Below are positions 1 through 12,400 of a DNA stretch of 33,539 nucleotides, in pieces (within the stretch, counting starts at the first letter, position 1; every line of letters starts with the position of its first letter). This DNA is from Akkermansia muciniphila. GTDB taxonomy: Bacteria > Verrucomicrobiota > Verrucomicrobiia > Limisphaerales > UBA9464. The position numbers and the translations under genes are program-made. The stretch covers positions 1-33,539 of the forward strand of contig CAMAUY010000057.1 in the NCBI GenBank assembly GCA_945861565.1, in the 5' to 3' direction. The notes under the pieces are model-generated. The model was not told the DNA's origin. It saw nothing but the letters and a program-made list of their open reading frames with translations, and did no database searches.

Positions 1-5
1 CGAAT

Positions 6-152
6 CGGAACCCTGTCCGGCCGTTGCCGGGCGGCTGTCCGGACCTCGCCGGAACGCTGTCCGAATGAAATCGGAATGCTGTCCGACATTCTCCGGAACA
101 CTGTCCGGATCAAATCGGATTCAGTGTCCGACGGGCGTCGGAATACGCACTG
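6..152. repeat. 22-bp-period array, probable end of a mobile element
   Basis: Cores of the form CGGAA-nn-CTGTCCG start at 6, 28, 50, 72, 94 and 116, an exact 22-bp period. The heptamer CTGTCCG is perfect at 13, 35, 57, 79 and 101 and becomes GTGTCCG at 124. A last degenerate copy lies at 139-152. Each core is itself a loose inverted repeat (CGGA...TCCG), and 22 bp is about two helical turns, so all copies face the same side of the DNA. Arrays like this occur at the ends of IS21-like and Mu-like elements as multiple transposase-binding sites. That assignment is inference: no transposase gene is inside the window and no element terminus or target duplication can be fixed. The array runs off the left edge. 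Confidence 0.6.
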
Positions 153-207
153 GGCGGATGCCCTGCCGCATTTACGGCGATCTATGGAAACTTACCTTTG
201 AATCAAG

Positions 208-2058
208 ATGGACACCGTTGAGCTTTTCGTTGTCACAGATGACGGCAACGAGGTCTTGGAAAAGGACGAGGATAACAACCGCCAATTCTCCCCCGAGATC
301 CGCGTCAGCTTCCTGCCACGTCCGGATTTGCAGGCAGTGATCACCGAATCACCGGAAACGGTCAAATCGGGTGGAGTCATCGATGTTTCCTATACCATCC
401 GCAACTTCGGCAATGCGAAGACTCCGACCGGCGGCTCGCGCTGGCGGGATGAAATCTTCATAACCAATGATCCTCAAGGCAAGGGGCCTCATGTAGCCAG
501 TTTGGTGGTGAACAACCTTTCAGCCCTGGATCCCGCGGACGGGACGTTAAACCGAACCTTTGCCTACTCCAACAAGGTCACCTTGAAGATCGACCGCCAA
601 CTGGCGGGGCAGGTTTATGTCTTCGTCAAGGCGGATGTTTACGGCGAGGTTGATGAAGGCCCGGTCGAAAACAACAACCTCAGCAAGCAAAAGCCACTGT
701 TCGTTGATATGACGCCGGTCCCTCCTGCCGACTTGGTGACGGCGGACGTCCAGGTAACTCCTGAGGCCTTTGACGGTTCAACCATCACCGTTCGCTACTT
801 GGTGGAAAATAATGGCGCTGGAGTGACGGATCCGGTGAGTTGGGTCGACGCAGTCTGGTTAACGCGTGGCAAGGATCGCCCCAATCCCCTACGCGGTGAC
901 GTGCTGCTGGGCAGTGCCCTCCACTCAGGAGCGCTGAAGGTCGGGGATAGCTATCAAGGGGCGATTTCGGTACGACTTCCGATCCATATCGGGGGAAAAT
1001 TTAACATCACGGTTTGGACCAATCCCTACAACGGTGTCACCGAGCAGACCCGCGATGTGAAGCCAGACGGGACCCCAAATCTGAATCCGGACGCATTGGA
1101 TGACTTGGATGGCAATAATTTCAAGGCAGCGCCGCTTTCCATTTTCCGAACGCCTCCATCGGATCTCGAGGTGACGGAATTCACCGTTCCTGCGACGGGC
1201 CGCGGTGGCGATCTTATCCGCGTCTCCTGGACGGTAAGCAACAAGGGCACAGCTAAGACAGACCGTGACTCATGGGCCGACGCCATTTACCTTTCTACCA
1301 CACCGACGTTGGATCAGGGAGAACACTATCTGATGTTTGCCGCACCCCACGTCGGAGTGCTCGAAAGCAAGCAATCGTATACGGAATTCGCAGACATCCT
1401 ACTCCCACCGTCGGCGAAGGGCAGTTACCTGATTGTCAAGACTAACGCCGATCCGTCTCTTGTGCCGACTGAGGAAGAATCCTTGCTACAACAGATTCAG
1501 GGGATCATCCAACGTGCCGAGGTCCGGCTCGGCAAACCTCTGATTCAGGCGACATCTGGGGATATTCAGAAACTGAGTCGCAATGATTTGATCAATATTC
1601 TCACGGGGAACGGGACCGTGGGGTTTGTCCCGGTGTGGGAGGACATTTACACCGACAACAATACGCGAACGGCGGCAAGCGCAATCACCGATATTCCCGC
1701 GGACCTTGTCGTTACTCAGATTGAAGCGCCTTCGACGGTATTCTCCGGTGAGCAATTGACCGTCAAATATCAGGTGCGGAATGTCGGCCAGTTCGCTGTC
1801 TGGGGAGACACGCAACGGTGGCGCGATTATGTTTTTATCTCGGACAGGCCGGACTTTGTCCCGGGAGTGGCGAAGGCTGCGGGAGTAGTGACCCATGTCT
1901 CAACCCAACCTCTCAAGCCGGGTGATTCGTATCAGGGGGAAATCTCCATAAAGCTACCTGCGGGAATCGAAGGTAAGCGGTATGTGTTCGTATTGACAGC
2001 CGTTGAAGTCAACTCGCGCGGTGATGCCGCACTGGACGGGTATCAGCAGCAATCCTAA
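208..2058 (+). CDS. 5' fragment of a giant CARDB-repeat exoprotein, ended by an in-frame stop
   Basis: 616 codons from the first ATG to a TAA at 2056. The product consists of CARDB-type beta-sandwich domains: the tail of one (strand with VVTDD, then the E..NN motif), three complete copies (about 322-714, 727-1149 and 1153-1696, the third with an insertion) and most of a fourth (from 1699). CARDB domains are extracellular adhesion or spacer modules. No signal peptide is present, and the ATG lies inside the last strands of a CARDB domain, so the true 5' end has been lost. An in-frame TGA at 199-201 and the repeat array upstream agree with this. The frame continues past the TAA without any shift and the fourth CARDB is completed there, so this is one half of a broken or readthrough gene. 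Whether it is translated is doubtful. Confidence 0.75.
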   Translation: MDTVELFVVTDDGNEVLEKDEDNNRQFSPEIRVSFLPRPDLQAVITESPETVKSGGVIDVSYTIRNFGNAKTPTGGSRWRDEIFITNDPQGKGPHVASLVVNNLSALDPADGTLNRTFAYSNKVTLKIDRQLAGQVYVFVKADVYGEVDEGPVENNNLSKQKPLFVDMTPVPPADLVTADVQVTPEAFDGSTITVRYLVENNGAGVTDPVSWVDAVWLTRGKDRPNPLRGDVLLGSALHSGALKVGDSYQGAISVRLPIHIGGKFNITVWTNPYNGVTEQTRDVKPDGTPNLNPDALDDLDGNNFKAAPLSIFRTPPSDLEVTEFTVPATGRGGDLIRVSWTVSNKGTAKTDRDSWADAIYLSTTPTLDQGEHYLMFAAPHVGVLESKQSYTEFADILLPPSAKGSYLIVKTNADPSLVPTEEESLLQQIQGIIQRAEVRLGKPLIQATSGDIQKLSRNDLINILTGNGTVGFVPVWEDIYTDNNTRTAASAITDIPADLVVTQIEAPSTVFSGEQLTVKYQVRNVGQFAVWGDTQRWRDYVFISDRPDFVPGVAKAAGVVTHVSTQPLKPGDSYQGEISIKLPAGIEGKRYVFVLTAVEVNSRGDAALDGYQQQS

Positions 2059-3414
2059 CCGGGCTGGCCCGCGGCCTTTCGCGACAGCGTCTGGGAAGGA
2101 TTCAGCAAGGCGAATAATGTCAGTACGTCGGCCGAGGTAACGGTCATCTTCCACGAGCCAGACCTTCAAGTCGTCACCTTCTCCACGTCGAACGTTGCGA
2201 ACTCGGGTGCCACCGTTCCGGTTCAGTTCCGTATTAGTAACGCGGATACTCCCCGCAGTCGTGCAACCCGGGTTGAATCCTGGGTTGATCAAGTCTTCAT
2301 TTCCAAAGATCCCACACTGGATGCCTACGACCAGGCGGTCGGCAGCTTTGTGCACCGCGGCATCTTGCAACAAGGGGAGTTCTACGATGTCACCGGTGAC
2401 ATTCGTCTCCCGGACAACTTTGGCGGCACGCCAGGAAGCCCTCAAACGTACTACCTGATCGTCGTCACGGATTCCCCGTTTTACGGACGTGTTTCCGTTG
2501 GGCATCCTTATCCGGATGAAGGCGGTACGCCCCGGCTGAGCGGTGGTGGCAGCGGCATGGTTCAGGAATTTGACAAGGAAGGGAACAATAGTCGCTCGAC
2601 GCAAATGGGTGTTGTGCTGCTTCCATCCCCCGACTTGCAACCGATTTCAATCAGTTACGGCGCCGACGAGTCGCAGGTCTTCGCCGGCCGAAGTTTCCAC
2701 GTGACGTACACCGTTCGGAACTCCGGGGCCGGGCTCATCCCGGATCGTCAAAGTACCTGGGATGATACGCTTTATCTCTCACGCGATGCTCAACTGGATG
2801 CCCGCGGTGACATCTACATCGGCCGGTTGCAGATCAATCGCCCCGACGGAACCAAGCCCGGCGACTCGTACTCGGTAACGCGGGAGTATGATATCCCGCG
2901 CGGACTCCTCGGAAGCTACTACATCATTGTCGTCACAGATGCTCCGAACGGGCAAGAGCCGCGTGGCAAGGTGATCGAATCCACCGAAGGCAACAACAGT
3001 TTGAGCACGGTTCTTCCGATGCTGATTAACCTTCCGCCGCCTTCGGATCTCCGCGTCGACGCTATCCAGTTCCAACCTGCGGGTGGATTTGCGGGGGATC
3101 AGTTTAGCATTTCCTTCACCGTTTCAAATCAAAGCATTCAACAGGCGGCCTCCGGGCGCTGGAGCGATTCGGCCTATCTTTCCCAGGACGGAACGTGGGA
3201 TCTGGGTGATGTCCTTCTCACTTCGGTGTCCGGATCACAGTCCCTCGCTCCCGGTCAGTCCTATACCCGCTCGAATATTGCGGTCCGCGTGCCGGTAGCG
3301 CTGGCGAACAGGTATCGGGTCATTGTCCGGACGGATATTTTTGACGACATCAATGAGGGAGAGAATAATCGGAACAACATCACAGCTTCGGGCGATTCAT
3401 TTGAAGTTCGCGTC
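322..3414 (+). repeat. Array of seven CARDB domains
   Basis: Copies begin near 322, 727, 1153, 1699, 2155, 2626 and 3040. Each opens with a P-D/S-D-L strand, carries a V.N.G turn and a W.D..(Y/F)(L/I)S strand, and closes with (V/I)V.TD followed by E...NN. Spacing ranges from about 400 to 550 bp. The internal stop at 2056 lies inside copy four. CARDB is a bacterial cell-adhesion-related beta-sandwich family; the ligand here cannot be told. Confidence 0.8.
2056..2058 (+). other. In-frame TAA interrupting the giant gene
   Basis: The codons before it end ...YQQQS and those after it read PGWPAAFRDSVWEGF, then ANN, in the same frame. The stop falls in the loop before the final E..NN strand of the fourth CARDB domain, and coding character is equally good on both sides. 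A TAC or CAA-type sense codon one base away would restore the frame. The next possible start, GTG at 2350, lies in the middle of the fifth CARDB. A true nonsense mutation, a sequencing error or translational readthrough are all possible. Confidence 0.85.
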
Positions 3415-6400
3415 AAGGAGCTGGTACCGGGTGTGGCCGCCTTGGATCAATTGGGAACCGATCACGAGCTGCTCTACCGGGTGAAGGTGGGGCCCGGTGA
3501 GACACTGCGGGTAGCCCTTGACAGTAGCACCGAGGCAGGCGCCAACGAGCTCTATGTTCGGTATGAAGGCCTCCCCAATTCAATCTACTTCGACGCCGCA
3601 TATCCTGGGTCGTTGACGGCCGACCAAATCGCAACGGTACCGACGACGAAGGCGGGTTACTATTACATCCTGGCGCGTGCCCAAGGGGCATCCAGCAACA
3701 TCCGGTTGACCGCGAATCTGCTGCCATTCGCCATCACCCGTGTGACACCGGACAATGGCGGGGCGGACCGCTTTGTAACCGTGACTCTCAATGGTGCAAA
3801 GTTTGATCCGCAGGCTACGGTCAAATTGATTCGGCCCACGTTCGCCGAGTATACACCCGTCACGTACAAAGTAGTGGATGCGACGCGGATCATTGCGACG
3901 TTTGACTTCCGCAATGCACCGCACGGATTATACGACGTACAGGTCGCCAATCCCGGTGGACAAGTCGCGCGGGTTCCTTACCTGTATCAGATTGACTCAC
4001 CGCTGCCGCTGGATCTCAGTGTGGGCCTGGGTGGACCCAGTGCCATTACCTTCAGCCTCACGGGCGGTGCTCCGCCTGCCATTTATGGCGTCTCCGTTCA
4101 AAGTCTGACGAACGTCGACATGCCGTATCTCCAGATTGAATATGGAGTTCCTCGGCTTAAGAACACCCTGAAGTCAAAGCTGGCTGCGTATCTGAAAGAG
4201 GATGAGATCGCCGATTTCAATTCGTTGATCGGCGATGAGGCGATTAGTTTTTCGACCGACTTCGGCAATCATCTATCACCTCGTGGTTTGTCGCTCGATG
4301 ATTTAAAAGTGGTGCTGAATCGGGACGGAAGGCTGACGGCCACGGGGATTGGACAGGATTTGGTGGATCGCGGATTTGGTGGCCTCTCATTTGGGTTGGA
4401 AGTATTCCCGGGCTTCAGCGAGTTCCTTCGCCTGCATCCAACCTTCATCCAACGGCTGTTGGACGACCCGTCGTTCGATTCGGATTCGCTAAAGCTGCAG
4501 TTTTATATTTATGCCGCGGCGACCCCGATGACAGCGGTCGAGTATCTCGACAATCAAAAGCAGGAGGCGGCCAGCCTTCGCGCAAAGATTCTGGCCGAAC
4601 CCATTTCCACCGATCCGGCAAGAGTTGGCGAGAATCGGGCTCTGCAGGCGCTCAAGGCGGCGGCTGCCAACAGCGACGACTGGGCTCAGTTGTATTTGAC
4701 CGCGCTTGCCAATGCCGGAATGTTGCGGTCGCAAGACGTTCCTCCTGAGGTGTTGGATCATCCGAAGTTCACGAGCCAACTTCATGCGCTGGCAACGGCA
4801 GTGCTCGGTGGTCCGGGTGGTGCCAGCTATGCAGATGGCAACCTTGCTAAAGACGTATTCTTCCCGTTGCTGCGCCGATGGCTGGGGGAAACACCGGATA
4901 CTTTTGGATCGTCGACGCTGCCCACTCTCGCGGACGTCGATCTGCAGCTGAGTCACCGGACTCACTTTGAAGCGTTCAAGATTACAGCGGGGCTTGATGC
5001 GAGTCTGCTGCAAGGGTCCGTCGTCGCGGTGCCGGATGCCAATCTCAAGGATCTTTACGGTCTGGCCGGATTGCGCGATCCGCAAATCCAGGTGGCCGGA
5101 CCGTCTGGATTCGGACCGCAGTTGCTTCTGCCCGTCGGACTCGCGCTCCCTTACCTCACGACTTTTAAGAATCCGCTGAGTGCATTGTCGGCGGTTGGCG
5201 ACCTGCAGATCGTGCAGAAGCTGGACCGCGCCGCGGACACCAATCCAGATCTCGCTGACTTCAATGTCGACGTCCGCTCATTCCGTCTTTCGGATGTTCA
5301 GCTGGGTGACATCCTTCTCGATCTTCCCAACGACCGGGGCTCCTTCACGGGTGAATTCGACTTCTCGAACGACCGCGGATTTGTACTACAGGTGACGGCC
5401 GGGGTGGACATACGTTCGGGAATCGCCACCTGGCATTTCCGAGCCATCGACAAGGAAACGGGGCTGCTGGTCAATGATGCCGCGCTGGGTTTCCTCAAGG
5501 CCGGCGAACAGGCGCGGGTTGGCTATACCATCGAGGCTCTCGACAAAGGTGGCACGGGAGCCACGATTACCGTGTCGGCTCGGGCGATCTCCGGAACGAA
5601 GACGCCGCTCGATTCCGCGATCCTGACGGGAACCGTTGATGCCATCGCTCCGGTGACACAACTCACCGTCGAAAATGTGGGCGGCGGCGTCTACAATCTC
5701 AGCTGGATCGCTCATGACGACGCTTTCGGAGCGGGAGTAAAGGATTCCACGGTTTACGTTTCGATTGATGGCGGTGCGTATACTACGTTCCGTGATCAGC
5801 TAACGGAGACCACGATCAAGTTCGTCAGCCCCAATGCCTTGCCCGCGAAGTTCATCGTTCTCAGCAGCGACCGTGCAGGAAACGCAGAGGCCGGTCCGGC
5901 GGATGTGTTATTGCCGGAGTACGACCGACACCTAAATTTGGGCGCATTGCCACGAGCACCCCAGGCACGACCGACGGTTCCCGTGGTGCTACCGGCGACA
6001 TCGAGCGAAGCTCAGAACGGGCTCTTCCGTGACCTTTTGAAGCGGTTCCCGTCCCTACAGACGCCCGGCCGCTCCTCCGGCTTCCAGGATGTCTTCGAGC
6101 CGTTTGTCGGCAGCGGATTTGCGACCGGCTTTGCCAGTTCGGGCGCGGGAATCGGGCCCCTCGGTATCGCGTTCTCTGCGGATGGTAATTCAGTCTACAT
6201 CAGTGGTGGCCCCGGACGAAATCAGCTCTGGCGCTTTAATCGGGCGGGCGGTGCCGCGACCACGCCCCTCGCAAAACTGCCAGTACCGATCTATGACCTG
6301 GCGTTTGACCGGACCGGGCGCTTGTGGGCCACAACCGGCGGCGGGCCTTTGGTGGAACTCGATCCCGCGACGGGTTCGATTATTCGGCAGTTGGGAGACG

Positions 6401-9400
6401 GTGTACAATTGGGCTTGGCCCTGGATCCGGTTTCCGGTCGGCTGTTTGTTTCAACCTCACGCGGTGTCGAATCATTTGATCCCGCGACGCTTGCTTTCCG
6501 CTCATTCTCCAAGACCCGCGTGGATGGGGTGGCGGTCGCGGCTTCGGGGGACGTTTGGGCTGCGGCGCGAGGTCCGGAGGGACAGATTGTCCGGTTCGAC
6601 TCAAAGGGACGCGCCTTGGTTCAATTCCAATTTGATCAAGGGGTCGATGGTCTAGCCTTCGGCACGAAGGGTACGTCGACCGAGGGATTGCTCTTCGTCA
6701 GCCACTCGACCGGGGGAGATTTCACCGTGATTGACCTCGGATCAGGTCAAACATTGTCCGCCGCATCGGGGGGAACTCGCGGAGACTTTGTTCGCGTTGA
6801 TTCTGAAGGGCGTGCGTTCGTCAGCCTCAGTGATCGCGTGGCACTTTTATCGCCTGTCCTGGCGCCGCGCGTCGTGGCCACGCTCCCGATCGAAGGCTCA
6901 AGCCTGCTGCCAGTCGTCAGCGTTCTTGCAATCGATTTCGATTCCGAGATGCGAGTGGCTGGAAGCGAAGGGGGATCCGTCACAAATCCCGCCAACTATC
7001 GTCTCCGCCGCGGGGGAGAAAATGCGATCACGATCGCCAGAGCGGAGTTTGAATCCGAAGGGCACCGGGTCCGACTATTTACGGGTTCATTGGCTCCCGG
7101 AAAATACGAGCTGCTCATACACCGCAGCATTCAAAGCGCTGCCGGGATCCCGTTGAATACCGACACCACCTTGCATTTCGAGGTGCTCGATGATTTGACT
7201 GCCGTCTTGCCGCCGATTCTCTCGACCCCTCGGACGGATCAGGGTGCCGGAACCGTTTCGTTCGAAATCGGGCTCACCAACCGCCTCCCCTATCGGCTCC
7301 AGGCTCCCGTTCGCTTGATCCTGACCCGTATTCGTGTGGCGGATGCCGGCGGGCTTCAGTTCCTCTCGCCGGACGGGGTAACGGAGGACGGACATCCTTA
7401 TTTGGAATTGTGGACCGACGTGGCTCTGCCGTTTGAACCCGGTCAGACGATTCATCGGACTGTGACGTTGGCCAATCCTGGGGGGCTCGCGCTTGATTTG
7501 GGAATCCGAGTGGTTGCCTCCGTGCCCGAGAATATTCTGCCGGTGTTCGACGCGGTTCCGGGTGGCAGTGCGACGGTGGGAACTCCCTATACAACAGGGT
7601 TGATGGCTCACGACCCAGACGGGCCGTCGGTGACTTATGTCTTGGCTCGTGGGCCAGCTGGGAGTGCCCTCGACTCGAAGACGGGTGCTCTCATCTGGAA
7701 CCCAGCTGCGGGCGATGGGCGCAACGTCCGCTTTGAAGTGCGGGCCTATGATGTTCGCGGGGGTGCAGGAGTCCTAACATGGACGGTGGCACTCGCGGGC
7801 GGAAACGGGGCGCCCGTCCTCTTACCGATCCGTGTGCAGGCAGTGAATGAAGGTGGACTGCTCGAGATCCACCCGTTGGCAACCGATCCCGATGGCGATG
7901 CTCTGGTCTATGGAGCGGACCATTTGCCGGCCGGAGCGGTGTTTGATTCCTCGGACAATACGCTGCGCTGGAGACCGGGGTATTCGGCGGCTGGACGCTA
8001 TACAAACGTCGAGTTGTTTGTATCGGACGGTCGGAGTGTTACCCGACAATTGATTGAGATCGACGTAGCTAATATAAATCAGGCGCCTGTGCTAATCCCG
8101 TTAGCGGAGCGGTCTGTGCGTGAAGGGGATCTGCTGGCCTTGTTTGTGAAGGCAACAGACGCGGATGGGGACGCACTCGAGTTTAGCTCCCCGAATCTTC
8201 CGGCGGGCGCAACGCTCGCACCGGAGACTGGGCGCTTTCTGTGGATTCCCCGGTTTGACCAGCACGGAGATTATCGAATGACGGTGGTTGCCAGCGACGG
8301 CCAATCGGACACTGCTGTGGAGGTGATTCTCCACGTCATCAATGTCAACGCTCCTGTTCGATTCCAGGATTTCGGTGGGTTTGACATTTTTGAAGGCCAA
8401 CCCCTGCTCGTGCGGCTAACGGCCACAGATGCGGATCACCCGGAATTGACGGGCGGCGGATCCGGTGACGGAGCGGACGCCGTAATCGACAGTGGCGATG
8501 CGACAGGCAGCATTACGTACACGGTTCAGGGAGTGCCCGCAGGCGCGACCTTTGATTTGGCGACGCAGGTTCTGAAGTGGACACCGGGCAATAAGCAGTC
8601 CGGAACGTATACGGTTTCCATTACGGCGACGGACGATGGAGATGGAACCGGCCAAACCACCACGGCAAACGCAACTCTCACGATTCATGTGCTCGATGCC
8701 AATTCGCCGCCGGTGTTGCCGACGATCACGAATCAGCAGTTGGCTTCGGGATCGACGTTGGATATCCCAATCCTCGCCACGGATCCGGATGGTGGGACTA
8801 TCCATCTTGCCGCAGCCGGGTTGCCCTCTTGGGCTGTGGTTGAAATTGGGGCCAACGGCTCAGCGGTGATTCACGCACGACCGGGAGTCCATGAGAGGGG
8901 AGCATTCGACGTCACCGTGTTCGCTACCGACGACGGCAACGGGGATCCACGTGCCATACTGACGACCACAACCCGTTTCATCCTGGCGGCGACCGCCGAT
9001 AATGTGTCGCCGCACTTTGCCCCAGTCGGAGACGTCGTTGCGGTGGTTGGACAAGAGTTGCGTGTCACACTCCGCGTGACAGATCTGGACGAAGATTTCT
9101 TGACCTTCACGGCGGATCAATTGCCGACGGGAGCCAAACAGGTTGATTCCGGCATCTACGGAGAGATCAGCTACGTGTGGACACCTGGGTCCGGAGACCT
9201 TGGCAGTCGCAATGTTACGTATCGAGTTCACGACAGCGGAAACGGCAAGCCAGCGGCGACGGGTTCGGACTTCGTCACGGTCCGATGGCTCGTCCGCGCA
9301 TCGAATCAAGCGCCTGTTCTTGGGATCATTCCAGCGCAGCTCGCCGTGGAGAATACCGAATGGGTACTGACGCCCAAGGCCTCAGATGTCGATGGGGATA

Positions 9401-12400
9401 CCTTGTTCTGGCGTGTGGAAAATCTTCCTGTCGGAGCGACCGTTTCTGCCAAGACTGGAGAGATCCGCTGGACCCCTTCGAACAGCCAGGCCGGAGACTA
9501 TACGCTTCGGATCATCGCAACCGATGGGCACCAGTCAGCAGCGCAGGTCATCCAGGTGGCGGTGGGCAATTTGAATCGCCAGCCGCAGATCGCCGCAGTG
9601 GGTCCTTACCGCATCGATGAAGCCTCTTCGTTGACCTTCCGCGTCTTCGCGTCGGATCCGGACGGCGACAACATTCTATATCGGGCTGTGAGTCCTTTGC
9701 CCGCCGGAGCCACTCTCGATCCCGCCACGGGTGAATTCAACTGGACGCCGCGGTTTGATCAGGCGGGCGACTATTTGTTGGAGCTCGCCGCCTTCGACAC
9801 GGGAGGAGCCTCGGGGTCCTCGGTCACGCGGGTGCACGTGCTCAATGTGGATCGCGCTCCGGTCCTTCCGGATCTGGGCGGCCGCGTGTTGCGATCAGGG
9901 GTGGAATTCCGGCTGGCCCTGCCAGGGTCGGATCCGGACTCCGGAACCCGCCTGAAGTATTCGGTCACGGGTTTGCCTTCGGGCGCCGTGCTCAACCCGG
10001 ATACCGGAGAACTGCAATGGGTGCCTTCTGCGGCTGAACTGGGCGATTATACCGGGTTGGTAACGGTGGATGATGGTGAATTGCAGGTTCGCCAGGCTTT
10101 GCGACTCGTCGTTTCGCCAACGCCAGTTCCACCGGTTGTCCGGATTGAATTCACTCCGGAATTTGCGGTGAGTTTGGGTCAATCGGTCGTCCTGCAGGCC
10201 AGCGCAACCGGCATCGCCAACCTCCGGTCGATTTCACTCTCAATCAACGGTGTTTCGCAATCTCTCAATAAATTTGGCCGGGTAACATTCACCCCCAGCA
10301 ATTCCGGACACTACCTTATTAGGGCCATTGCGTTGGATGTGGATAACCAAGTTGGCACCACCGAGCGAGTTCTTAAGGTCCGCGATCCCAATGATTCGAT
10401 CGCCCCTGAAATTGAGTTCTCGGCAGGCTTGGGCTTGCCGATCACCCAGTCTGTGCCGGTGACCGGATCGGTTTATGACACCAACCTGGACGCGTATCAG
10501 CTCGAGATTGCGCCGAATGGCTCGGATCGCTTCGTCATCCTCGCCTCGGGCGATCGTTCTGTGACGGGTACCTTGACGGCCATCGATCCGGCCAAATTGC
10601 TCAACGGATTCTACCGTCTCCGATTGACTGCTGTGGATATTTCCGGTCGTTCAAGCCTTCTCGAGCGGTTGATCGAAATCAGCTCCGCTGCGAAGACGGG
10701 TGCCTTCACTACCGAGTCCACGGATCTGACAACTGTCCTTGGTGGAGTACCGGTTCAAATCACACGGAGCTATAATAGCCTTCGCTACGATGTCGATGGT
10801 ACCTTTGGCGGCGGGTGGAATTTGTTGGGCGCGGACGTTCAGGCGTCTATTCGGACGAGTGTCCTCGGAGGCGGTTTGGATGATCGCAGCCGCGTTTATC
10901 TGAATCTGCCGGATGGCCAACGAGTCGGCTTTGGGTTTAGCCCAGCGCGGGTTGCTGGTACTTCGCTCAATCTTTTCAGACCAACGTGGACGGCGGATAC
11001 AGGTGCCGGATATCGACTCGAGAGTGGCTCCGTCCTCCTTACCCAGATTAACGGACAGTTCTACGAAGCGGAGACCGGCCGCCTTTACAATCCATTCGCG
11101 GACGTTCCCAATACGGGCGATTCGACTGAGTGGTCCTTGACGGGGTCCGATGGCACCCGATGGAACTATCAAGGTGAGAACTTGCGGACGGTCGCGAATG
11201 CGACGGGTGCTAGCCTTCTTTGGAGCGACAGTGGAATTATTGCGAGCAACGGAAAGCGGATCGCATTCGAGCATGATGCCCTTGGACACCTCAATCGGGT
11301 AATTGATTCGTCGGGAGGAGTGACGACCTATACCTACCAAGGCGGCCTTCTGACGGGTGTTCAGCCACCGCTATCTTCGGACGCAGCACATCTGGCCTAT
11401 GCTGACGGACGGCTCGTGCTACTAACGGCAACGTCCACCCAGCCCGGACAAGCAGTTCAATACGACGACAAAGGGATCTACACGGCAATCTTGCCGGTGG
11501 TTGGCCGGTTGATCCTGTCGGGTGCCGCGTCATCCGGGGCCGCAACCGGAACCCTGGCTGCCGGCGGAACGGCGATCGTGGCTCTGGATGTGCGTGGCCG
11601 GGAAACGTCCGCGGCCGGCCGGGTGCTGATCGGAATTGAAATCCGCGGTGAACAGGGATTGTTGCCGGGAATGGCGAGGATCGCCGGACTCTCGCCGGTT
11701 GTGACGTCAACCTTTGGAAACCGGACCCTCGCGCTCTACCTTGTTGAAGCGGGGGCTAGCCTAGGTGTGGCTGTTACCGGCGTCGACACTACGACAGCTG
11801 GTAGGTACACGGTCGAATCATTCCTTGCAGGTGACGCTGACTTAAATGGTCTCGTCGATGGCGCGGATCTAGCCAAGGTTCGCTCCGCTTTGGGAACTCG
11901 CAGCGGCCAGGCGGGCTACAGCCTTGCTGCGGATGCGAACCGCGATGGTGTCGTCGATCCCGACGACGTGAGCCTGCTCAATTTCAACCTGGGTTCGGTC
12001 CTCACTCCGGCGCCGAGCCTCCATGACTTGGCGACGGGAACGCATCGTGATTTTGCTGTTCGAATTGATCTCCAATCCCTTGTCAACGGTTCAGGCACGG
12101 GCCATAAATTCAGCCTGAGCAATGTAGTTGGCGGAACCGTCATCTTGTCGAACGACGGCCAATTCGCATTCTTCCAACCTGCGGTCGGTTCGCAACCCGT
12201 CGGCTCATTCAAGGTGACGGCGGATGACGCTGGGGTGGTCAGCAATGTCGCCACGGTGACCGTCCAGATCAGTGATGCGGCCCTCTTGTCGCTCCGCGTC
12301 GGAGATTTGACGACGCGGGTTACGACTGGCACGGCATGGCTCCTCTCGGTCTTTGGCGATTTCGCCGATGCCAAGGATGTGCCGTTGAGCGCCGGCAGCC

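Noticed and set aside
6-152. CRISPR array
   Set aside because: The units are contiguous 22-mers with degenerate flanks rather than identical repeats separated by unique spacers, and no cas gene is near.
65-340. 91-codon plus-strand ORF over the repeat array
   Set aside because: It runs through the 22-bp repeats and then overlaps the CARDB frame out of phase; its product is Ser/Arg-rich with no domain.
2350-2352. GTG as the true start of the giant gene
   Set aside because: It lies in the middle of the fifth CARDB domain, has no ribosome site, and the same frame is open and domain-coding back to 2059.
10700-12000. RHS toxin-immunity system
   Set aside because: No RHS core, no toxin domain and no small immunity gene; the chain continues into a dockerin and other structural modules.
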